Assembly: GCA_034696485.1 (NCBI GenBank)
Contig: JAQIWT010000621.1
Coordinates: forward strand, 1 to 17,075
Reading direction: 5' to 3'
DNA from: Isohypsibius dastychi
Lineage: Eukaryota; Tardigrada; Eutardigrada; Parachela; Isohypsibiidae
Length of the DNA stretch: 17,075 bases
The position numbers were made by a program, and so were the translations under genes. The notes beneath the pieces were generated by a model. That model did no database searches, was not told the DNA's origin, and saw only the letters and a list, made by a program, of their open reading frames with translations. Shown in pieces: positions 1-7,381 of the stretch (its first letter is position 1; each line of letters opens with the position of its first letter).

Positions 1-165
1 CCTCGACTGACGGTTGTTCGGAAGATTGAACGTTGTGAGGATGAAGGCTATCCGTCGGTGAATACTTGCGTCCACTATTTGAAACTCCCTGTCTACTCAA
101 CGGAAGATATCTTGTATCAGCGACTCATGGCGGCAACAAAAGAACGAGGCTTTCATTTTAACTGA
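1..165 (+). CDS. HECTD1: HECT-type E3 ubiquitin ligase, C-terminal end (HECTD1-like)
   Basis: The first base starts an open frame of 54 codons ending in TGA at 163-165; the 5' part lies outside the window. It reads as the end of a HECT catalytic domain: the segment [14 protein letters not shown] contains the thioester-forming cysteine (codon 67-69), followed by a YSTEDI..RL.AATKE helix and the terminal GFHFN. In HECT ligases this cysteine accepts ubiquitin from the E2 and passes it to the substrate, and the aromatic residue near the C-terminus is needed for transfer. The [13 protein letters not shown] plus GFH(L/F)N ending is closest, from memory, to HECTD1, with TRIP12 the main alternative. 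HECT identity is secure from motif order; the subfamily is recognition, not a search. It is convergent with the laccase gene. Confidence 0.8.
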   Translation, partial: PRLTVVRKIERCEDEGYPSVNTCVHYLKLPVYSTEDILYQRLMAATKERGFHFN

Positions 166-467
166 CCTTTGTTTTGTACTCGCGTAGATGGTGTATCTTG
201 CACTGGTTGTATTGATAGCATAAAACGGGTCACGGGCAGCGCATTGATATTGTGTTCCAGTCTTGTATGTGCGGAATTATTCCGGTTTTTTCTTATGTTA
301 GTGTGAGTGAATTGAAATGAAGAGGTTTTATTGACCATCCGTTCGCCAAAGTGCAGAAAAGTTCACAAACTGGACATGTCCTTATTCGAAAATACTTTGA
401 GAAATCAAAGGTCACCATAAAGATTCTGGGTGTGACTGAGCAGTTTTTCTCACAACAAAGTCTGATG
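166..467. other. Convergent intergenic region (3' UTRs)
   Basis: This stretch lies between the stop codons of the HECT ligase (+) and the laccase (-). It should hold both 3' UTRs. No AATAAA is seen for the plus-strand gene, although ATAAAA occurs near 219. A minus-strand AATAAA lies at 327-332. No other gene is supported here. Confidence 0.6.
327..332 (-). terminator. Poly(A) signal AATAAA for laccase
   Basis: A perfect AATAAA on the minus strand lies about 135 bases after the laccase stop codon. It is the nearest canonical poly(A) signal in the right orientation. Confidence 0.5.
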
Positions 468-2599
468 TTATGGTTTCTTTTGAGTGAATCCAGAAAGTGG
501 AAGGCAAGCCGGGAAGTCCGAGGGTGGTGCAACCAAGTCAGGATAGCCGCCATTTTTCTCAACCGACAAAATAACCATCATGCCCATATCCATATGCCAG
601 TTGATATGACAGTGAAACAGCCACGGTCCTGGGTTGTCCACCTTCACTCGGTAGACATGGTAGGAAAACGCATCCACTGAAAACGAGTCACCTCTCATCA
701 AAATAGGTGCCGGTTTGGAAAGATCAGGAAGCACACGATCAAGTACACTCTGCTTCACGGATACCAAATTCTTCTGACCACATTCATTCACTCCGCTGAA
801 ATCATAGTCGGTGGTTTTATCAAACGATCCCGTTGCGATCAAGTCGATATGATATCCGTGTATATGCCAGGGATGGGCAAATTTCCCAACGGATACAAGG
901 ACAATCTCGTAGGTCAACCCAAGCTCCAGTCGGACGATGTTGCTTTGTTGTAGGTGTCCACCAATCAGCGGTCCGTTGGACATAACCGTCCTGTCAGGCC
1001 GGTTGCCAAAATAGACTTCCTGAAGAGGTGGTGTCATAGGAAGGATGACGGACATATTGTTAACGAGCGAATACTCCAGCATTTGACCATCTTGAAACGA
1101 AGCATAGTCGCCAAAGTGAACAACGACTCGTCGGTCAGCCGGCGCTGCAACGGTTTTGACAAGGGGCTTGAACAGCCATCCAGCCGGTGACGGAGGTGGG
1201 AGAAAGTTGTCGTCTGGGAAAGCAGCTGCCTGGGCCGTTTTACGGGATGGACCATAGGTCAACAGAGCAGCAGACCATACGACTGGCGCAATCCAGTTTA
1301 GCCGTGCGAAAATCATGTAGTTTTGTGATCCATCTCGATTGCAGTTGACGATGATGTCGTACCGTTCACCGACGGCAAGGTGTATAGCGTCGACTTCAAC
1401 TGGGACGACTTCGATGCCGTCGCGTGCCACGACGGTGACGCTATGCTGATCGATCCAGTATTTGATTGTTGCTTCGATGCCGGAATGGATGACACGCATT
1501 CGGATGGATTTTCCAGTGCACTTGAACTCACCCAGTGGATGTGGGCTTGAGTCGCAGGGACCATAGAATGAGTCACGAGCGAATATACACTGGCTTTTGG
1601 GTTGACAGTTGTCACCAAAGAACTCGACGCATTTGTTGTCGGTGTTACAGTCAAATCGACCTCGGCCGTTGATGAGGACGGATGAGGCGTGCCAGGGATA
1701 ATTTGGGACGAATCGCTGGCCTTGAGAGTTCCTGAAATCAAAGTTGCTAGACTTGAGACACACACAAAGTAAGCGGACAGGCTATTATTTTAATAATACT
1801 GAACCAAACGCCAAACATCTGCGTAAGATTACAAAGTTTAAACTAAGTTATCAAAAACGCATGATCGGAAAATCTTAACGATGTTTTTCGAGCTATTAAT
1901 ATTTGTAAAGTTTTCTACCATGTCTTAAGACGTCAGCCTGGACTAGCAGCTTCAGGTGGCAGAGGTGCCAGAGTATGATGCTGCATTTTTTTTGCTTTGT
2001 TAGTTAACTTACTTGAATGCGTTATATGGGCCCATATAATTGAGAAGCAATTCATCGGCTCGTTCGTGGAACCAATCCTGTAGCATGACCGTGTAATCCG
2101 CGGAATAACCATACTTGCTTTTCACAGGATCCGTCTCCCCATCCGGGTAGTCAATGACAATCGGTCCAACTAATCCATCGGCGCTTTGTTCGCCGGAATG
2201 CGAGTGATACCAATAGGTTCCTGTTTGCGTCAGATTGAAAATGTAGGTGAATGTAGACATCGGCAGGATGGGATGCTGTGTGACACCTGGTATGCCGTCC
2301 ATCCAGGCATTATTGACCATATGGAGTCCATGAAAATGAATCGATGTTGTTTCGGTCATGAAGTTATTTTGAACACGAAGAACGACCGTATCTCCTTTTT
2401 TGGCGCGAATCGTTGGACCAGGGAATAAACGCTGATTATCAGTTACGCCTAACTGAGTGTCCATGTCGAGAACTGCCAGGATACTTCGTGGATAGCCATC
2501 GGGATTGGAGATAGCCTTCTGAACTTTGAAGGAATACTTGATTATGTCGGAATTTGTGGAATGAACTAGAGAGATAGCGAACACGACAAGCGAAAGCAT
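468..2599 (-). CDS. Laccase / multicopper oxidase, secreted, two exons
   Basis: The gene has two exons: 2599-2013 and 1731-468. The 281 bp intron has a GTAAGT donor and a GATTTCAG acceptor (phase 2), giving 616 residues. The open frame extends upstream of 2599 but without an ATG, so this first ATG is used; it begins a hydrophobic signal peptide (about residues 1-17, cleavage near HSTNS). All four copper motifs are present: HFHG (88-91), WYHSH (130-134), HPWHIHG (482-488) and HCHINWHMDMGM (569-580). The ten histidines and the type 1 cysteine are intact, and Met580 sits at the axial position. A Cys-rich segment follows the LINGRGR motif, as in animal laccases. These enzymes oxidise phenols or iron outside the cell while reducing oxygen to water; in arthropods they tan cuticle. 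The substrate here is unknown. Active-site integrity argues for a working enzyme. Confidence 0.93.
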
Positions 2600-3045
2600 T
2601 TTTAGAGTTTTCCTCGCAAATAATCGACAATGAGTTCTGGGTTGTGGTTTAACAACTGAGGCAGGTAAAATCGCTCTCTGCCGCGGGGCTTTCAACCAGT
2701 AAAGTTACATGAACTTCGAAGTTAGCGGCCAGATGTCCATCAATCTTACGTATGCTCCACCGAACAAATTGTCGCCGTCAGCAATTAGATCCTGTATTGG
2801 GAGCGACACAACCCTACGTTTCAACGTTAGTTTATCAAATTTTCGCGGATCAATGCATGTACTGTTATAGTGGGCAAAGAAAAATTAGTATCGAGGAGGA
2901 AGAAAAAATGTCATAAGAGGTCTTTCTCGGGGTTGCTGGCTCCGTAGGTGATATCGCAGCTGTCTACTGAGGACAGCTCATCCTGACCTGACCAGACTCC
3001 TGCTGATCAAGAAACGTGCAAAAAGATTTACTTTCGTGTTTTTGT

Positions 3046-3074
3046 CCCCCCCCCCCCCCCCCCCCCCAGGGGGG
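3046..3074. repeat. C22-A-G6 homopolymer tract
   Basis: Twenty-two consecutive C residues (3046-3067) are followed by one A and six G (3069-3074). The G-rich strand could form a G-quadruplex and the C-rich strand an i-motif, and the G6 can pair back on the C run. The length is likely to be unstable and hard to sequence exactly. Confidence 0.9.
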
Positions 3075-3082
3075 ACCTATAG

Positions 3083-3200
3083 AACCTTCACCCGAACCGC
3101 GCAATTTCCTTCACGCAAAAAAAAACCTTTTTCAAAACCTTTTCCTTTATTCTCGAGTTCAACGACACGAAGTTTTGAGAGTGCAGGTCAACGGACCGAG
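3083..3200 (+). repeat. Diverged direct repeat, copy 1
   Basis: This is the first of two copies of a ~110 bp unit. Each starts with AACCTTCAC, runs through poly-A and ACCTTTTT stretches, and ends with the shared block GACACGA(A/G)GTTTTGAGAGTGC followed by AGGTCAACGGACCG. That terminal block is nearly identical in the two copies, while the first half has drifted and carries small indels. The copies are offset by about 227-235 bases. Confidence 0.8.
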
Positions 3201-3227
3201 AATCTAGAAGAACGACGTGACCAGAAG

Positions 3228-3254
3228 TGACGTCATGACCGGGAAGTGACGTCA
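3228..3254. promoter_or_regulatory. Pair of CRE palindromes (TGACGTCA)
   Basis: Two perfect TGACGTCA palindromes lie at 3228-3235 and 3247-3254, 19 bases start to start (about two helical turns). TGACGTCA is the consensus site of CREB/ATF bZIP factors. The pair lies between the two direct-repeat copies in the divergent promoter. Function is inferred. Confidence 0.45.
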
Positions 3255-3317
3255 TTTTGTCCAATTGTTCACATATATGTGCTAAGATTTTTTTCCTCAA
3301 AACCTTCAACAAAAAAA

Positions 3318-3425
3318 AACCTTCACCGACCGTTTTTCTTCACTCAAAAAACCTTTTTTCAAATTGTTATCCTTTGTTCTCGCGATTAACGACACGAGGT
3401 TTTGAGAGTGCAGGTCAACGGACCG
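3318..3425 (+). repeat. Diverged direct repeat, copy 2
   Basis: This second copy of the unit at 3083-3200 ends 11 bases before the start codon of the secreted-protein gene at 3437. Its position suggests that the duplicated block supplies promoter or 5' UTR sequence. That role is inferred from position only. Confidence 0.8.
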
Positions 3426-3436
3426 CGGTTTCAAAA

Positions 3437-4689
3437 ATGGACATCACATCTCGACATAACCTGATTCAGTCCAATTTTTCTATTTTATTATTCTCCACAC
3501 TTTTATGCTGTCATGTTTCTGGTTTTTTTGAGGGGGACGGTATACCCGCCAAAGGTTTGTCGAAAAAATTGGTAAAAATTTGGAAAAAACGTTCTCGAAC
3601 GGTTTTTTCGGGAATATTTAGTCCGATCTTGTCGGCTCTGGTCGGACATGACTGAATTTGTGACTCCCGCAATAATGAACTCCATCGGCACGTTGTGCCA
3701 TTTCTTTCCGATCTTTGTGTTCAGTTGACTCACTTGTGCGGGCAGGCCTGGTCCATATCAAAATTCTGGATGGAGAAATCAACTGGATTGGACACATCAC
3801 CCCGCCAAGCTGGATTATTTTTCCCAATTTCCATCGTCTCGTCAGTCGTAAGTTAATTTGAGTTTTCTCGCCAGACTGGACTGACGTTCTGCAACCTTGA
3901 CGTTTAAGAATTGGTATTCAAGGGAGTGAAATGCAAAGGATCGCTCGAGCGAAGTGATGTATTGAAAGACGGTTGCCTATTTTCGTTAAAAAGGCCGCTT
4001 CTTTCCATGAGCTGAGAATTCTGGGTGAACATTGTGTAATCCAGGACTGGAATGCTTTTTAGAAATAGCTGGAATCTTTCGACAGCCGATTGTAATATTT
4101 CAACGCTAGATTCAAGTATTTTAACACGTGCCAGAATTTATTTGCAGCCGGGTCCTCGTTTGCACGCTGAATCGCTCGAGACTGATTTTGATCTTGAAGT
4201 GTCGATCATTTTTGAACCGAAAGCAGATATTCGGCTATTATTTGAGGCGAGCCGAACACCAGTCGGATTATCTGTGAGTTCGTTCAATCAATGTGAGAAT
4301 TGTGTAACGAATGAGCCTGTCATCTGATGTCATCTGATATTCAACATGGGATAAACATCGTAAGTCAAATCTGGCTGCCAGCTGCCTGATATAAACTCGC
4401 TCAATACTTTGATACATATCACAAAAATGACATCTTTACAGTTCAAAGTCTTCAAGTCTTCGTGCCTCGACACATCCAGATTAAAACACGCGATTCAATT
4501 CCAAACAAAACCCTGTTAACTACAATAGGGGTTATCAGCGAGGATTGGATAGTCGTTGAACCGCCAGCTATTTCACTCATACCCCGAATCAACAGGATAT
4601 ATGCTAGTATTATATTCTGCACAAAATGTGACAGCTTTCTTGACCTTATCAAGAAAAACTCTGGAACTGAAATTTTCGTTTCATCCTAA
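3437..4689 (+). CDS. Predicted secreted protein, four exons, unknown family
   Basis: The gene is rebuilt from splice sites: exons 3437-3539, 3725-3847, 4086-4292 and 4442-4689. Every junction is phase 1 and the joined length is exactly 227 codons including TAA. The start AAAAATGG is a good Kozak match and begins a signal peptide (hydrophobic core ILLFSTLLCCHVSG). Acceptors are GTGTTCAG, TTCGACAG and TTTACAG; donors are GGTATAC (an alternative at 3554 is also in phase), GTAAGT and GTGAGA. Exon 2 contains WIGHITPPSWIIFP and exon 3 contains ADIRLLFEASRTPV. These weakly resemble the GG.LI.P.WI.TA and DIALLKL.RPV segments of S1 (trypsin-like) proteases, but no catalytic AAHC or GDSGG is present. 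If related, it is an inactive homologue. Existence of the gene is well supported; the family is not. Confidence 0.6.
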
Positions 4690-4833
4690 CTTGCGCACTT
4701 TGATAAGATCCAGAAGACACTTTCGAATGCAGGTGATATATTCCTAGCTTAGCTACTAAACCTTCCGACTGTCAAAAATCTGTCGGAATTTCGCAACGCG
4801 TGTTTTTCTAAGTTGTTTGAGAACTGTGCTGGT

Positions 4834-4839
4834 AATAAA
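4834..4839 (+). terminator. Poly(A) signal AATAAA for the secreted-protein gene
   Basis: A canonical AATAAA lies about 145 bases after the TAA at 4687-4689, in the right orientation for the plus-strand gene. Confidence 0.5.
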
Positions 4840-4913
4840 TACGCTGTTTACTTCTTTGTTTCATTCAAGTTACGTACTCTATGTGTGATCGCATGAATGA
4901 AGAACAGACCATG

Positions 4914-4919
4914 TTTATT
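4914..4919 (-). terminator. Poly(A) signal AATAAA for the RING-like gene
   Basis: A minus-strand AATAAA lies 239 bases past the stop of the RING-like gene, facing the plus-strand signal at 4834. The distance makes this assignment moderate. Confidence 0.35.
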
Positions 4920-5157
4920 ATATTTTGTAGACGACAGAATCTTGTAAAACAACAAGCGACTAATGGGAACATTACAACCAGTTCAGCTCCGTAGAAAACA
5001 TTATACTATTTGGATGTCATTGATGACAGCTGGTTTAAAAAATATCCCTTGGTTTGATGGTGGAATTAAATGAGATGTGATTCATGCGATTATTGATCGA
5101 GAACAATTTCTGTCGGTCACTGCAACAAATATTTTCTGCCAGACTTTGAAGATGTCG

Positions 5158-5988
5158 TCAGTGGATTGACTTGGATCGGATGCGGTCAGGATCTCCCGGA
5201 AGAACCAGGGTGGAAAAAAAATTAAAAAAATCATTTGATCTTGTCCATTCACGGCTAGTACTGTCCGTGATTGGAACAATTAGTAATTGTAGGGACTTTG
5301 CTCTTGGCTGTTTAGCATAAATGAAACGTCGGAAAGATGTTTTTGACACAATAAATTGGTTGGTCAGCATTTGATCTTCGTGTTCGATGCTTGGAACACG
5401 AGGCGGCCGAAAAATGGAGGCCACTTGAGTAGGATCAGTGAAAGCAAATGGAAAATCAAATGCCGGAATGACAAGTGAACCCGTTGCTTCCGACCGTTCC
5501 AATTCAACGTGATTCATGAACGCTTTGAAGTACGCGCTTTGTTTTTCAACGCCGTAAAAATGATAAATTCGCAAGTTATTATTCCAATGAAATCGACGTT
5601 AAGCTAAGATCGGGTAATTCTGGCTTGCTTTCTCATTGTGTATACTATGAATAAACTGAGGTATTTCTTGCCGACAGAGGGAATAAGTCGTTCGTCCATA
5701 ACCGATCATTTCAGTGACTCCTCTACAAGCATCGCTGGACTCAGTTGGAACGGTGAACCCATGGCAAATGATATGTTCACACGGAACGAGAATAGCTAGT
5801 TGATCTTGCAGGGGGGCTTCGGGGCAAACGCCGCAAGTTCCTCCAATCGTTTGATTAGAATTAGATGAAGAGGGACAGTAACCATATTTTGAGAGAGTCT
5901 TTTTTATTATAGCCTCAATTGTTGCCCGCAGTGTTCTGTTCAACCTTAGAGGCGATATCGGAATTTGTGAGCTAGCAAGAATTTCCAT
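5158..5988 (-). CDS. RING-finger-like protein with two missing zinc ligands
   Basis: The first in-frame ATG is at 5988. The proposed exons are 5988-5646 and 5522-5158, both joined in phase 1 (donor A|GTATAC, acceptor CTTCAAAG), giving 235 residues. Without this 123 bp intron the frame meets TAA at 5599-5601, yet it is open in the same frame on the far side, which favours an intron or a recent nonsense change. Residues 52-105 follow the RING C3HC4 spacing: C52-x2-C55, C70-x-H72-x2-C75, then F78 where the sixth ligand should be, and Y102-x2-C105 for the last pair. The tail LCRQEI is typical of RING domains. RING domains bind E2 enzymes in ubiquitin transfer. F78 (TTC) and Y102 (TAT) are each one base from Cys, so this is either a degenerate domain or a decaying gene. 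The C-terminal half is not recognised. Confidence 0.5.
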
Positions 5989-7161
5989 TAGGTGGTTCAA
6001 TACTGGAATATGGTTGCTAGATAAATTGCTTGGAGTTCGGACTGAAAGTTCACTAACGTTATTCGACTACGGTGGGAACGAGATGGAATTCTTTCGTAGG
6101 TCTATTGAAGTCACGTGATATGTATGCGGGCTATCATCACGAGCAGCACTGGATCCCGCCCGGCGGGTCATTGATCTTGTACGATATCGGGGATGCACAT
6201 CTAGAACTAGATATTTTAGAATCGCACTCGATGAAACAAAATTGTTGAAGAACGGAAAAATTTACCTCGACCCTCTTTTTTAAAAAATAAATCTGTTTCT
6301 AAATTATGAAAAAGAATCCTGCAAATATGAGACAATATTTGATTACTAGAAGAAGCCAGAAAGACCAGATATGATCGCTTTTGTCAGAATGGAAAACAAT
6401 TTGGAAAAATGGGAATCTCTAATTCGATCCGCTTTTCTCATGGAGAAAACGTCACTGATATTAAAAATCGTTGGTCGTATTCTTCAGAATTTCATGCAAC
6501 CCAAAGTGATCGTTTCATACGAGAGAAGTCGATTTGGAAGAACCGGAATAAATTTCTAAAAAATGGATAATTTTAACTCGACGAAACTAAAGAGCATCAA
6601 AAACAACAAACAAATTTCAGCTCGAGTACAGCTCCTTTTTTCCGGAATGTGTGCGATGTCCTGGGAATTCAATCAGACGATGAACAATAGAGCCGCTCAC
6701 CTTCATCACCTGACATATTGCAAGCACGATAATAAATCGGAGGGCGACGACAACTTTGTGTAGAATAAACGTGAACTGTTTAAAATGTAGAAACTGTGGA
6801 GAATGATCCTCTTGAGTTTGATCAAAAATATTCCACAAACTAAAAATGAGTTTGTGAATCGACCAGCGTTGATTTGAAAATTTTCATCTCGTGCGGTTGT
6901 TTGAATCTGTCCCATTTTGTTTATGAGATCACAGTATCTTCGTGAGGGATTGATTGTACCATCTGCAATGTTAAACCCGAAATTAGTTAGCAGCCCGATC
7001 TTATTCCCAATCGATCAAATAAGCCGCAGTCCACCACACGTCCGATCCATGCGAACAAAGAGCAGGGTTCTATTTGAGAATTGATAACGAATCTTGAAAA
7101 TTGTCCGAAAAAATCACAGCTACAGGACCGACATCCGTATTGCTCTTCAGGGAACTTTTCA
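5989..7161. other. No firm gene; scattered short open frames
   Basis: This region is AT-rich with short overlapping open frames on both strands (for example 6371-6559 and 6563-6763 plus, 6617-6915 minus). None has a domain, signal or splice support that I trust. The minus frame at 6700-6770 has a hydrophobic run (ILHKVVVALRFIIVLAICQ) followed by a GTGATG that could be a donor, so a signal-peptide exon is possible. At 6256-6272 a partial copy of the 20-mer found at 8595 and 8751 occurs. Confidence 0.4.
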
Positions 7162-7217
7162 CATCTCATCACTGACGGGCGAGAAGTCTGGACCCCTCGC
7201 CCGTCAGTGCATCTCAT
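7162..7217. mobile_element. 40 bp foldback element with 8 bp target duplication
   Basis: A perfect 14 bp inverted repeat, CACTGACGGGCGAG at 7170-7183 and its complement at 7196-7209, encloses a 12 bp centre. It is flanked by identical 8 bp direct repeats CATCTCAT (7162-7169 and 7210-7217). Eight-base duplications are characteristic of hAT transposons, so this looks like a minimal non-autonomous insertion. It overlaps the stop codon of the membrane-protein gene: on the minus strand the frame reads ATG CAC TGA, with CACTGA from the element. Removing the element and one duplicate would give ATG TGA, so the old frame would have ended one codon earlier. It carries no gene. Confidence 0.7.
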
Positions 7218-7381
7218 TCTCGTTTGGATTGAAGCGAGCAGGTGGTTTCAAGCTGCCACGATCGCGCAAAACTTGAACAGCTGGAACATGAAAACATTTC
7301 GCTGAATTGAGAAAATAAAACGCTGGCACTTACCGGTGCCAGTGTTATCGGAAGGGGGAATATTTTCATATCGCGGATTTT
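7204..7381 (-). CDS. Last two exons of the membrane protein: NPRYENI tail and C-terminus
   Basis: Exon 7381-7334 (48 bp, phase 1-1, acceptor CTTTTTCAG, donor G|GTAAGT) encodes ENPRYENIPPSDNTGT. Exon 7301-7204 (acceptor TCAATTCAG) encodes a tail containing LRDRGSLKPPARFNP and ends ENEMH before TGA at 7204-7206. NPRY fits the NPxY motif bound by PTB-domain adaptors and endocytic clathrin adaptors, consistent with a cytoplasmic location after the membrane helix. The RD...LKPP segment is also recognisable in the paralogue's last exon. The 5' splice site of the first exon sits in the loop of a 7 bp hairpin (7323-7342). Confidence 0.6.

Larger units (their letters stand above)
2600..3436. other. 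Divergent intergenic / promoter region
   Basis: This region separates the laccase start (minus strand) from the secreted-protein start (plus strand), so it should contain both promoters. No open frame with coding character is seen. It holds a C22-A-G6 tract, two copies of a ~110 bp direct repeat and two TGACGTCA palindromes, listed separately. No clear TATA box could be assigned to either gene. Confidence 0.6.
4690..5157. other. Convergent intergenic region
   Basis: This stretch lies between the stop codons of the plus-strand secreted-protein gene and the minus-strand RING-like gene. Apart from the two facing poly(A) signals (4834 and 4914) I see nothing in it. Confidence 0.5.

Noticed and set aside
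954-1763. Open frames overlapping the laccase (954-1190 plus, 1034-1255 and 1313-1765 minus)
   Set aside because: They lie in other frames of a strongly supported coding exon and carry no motifs of their own.
3983-4000. GGCCGCTT near 3992 as another end of the MITE
   Set aside because: Only 8-10 bases match and no partner end or TAA duplication is present.
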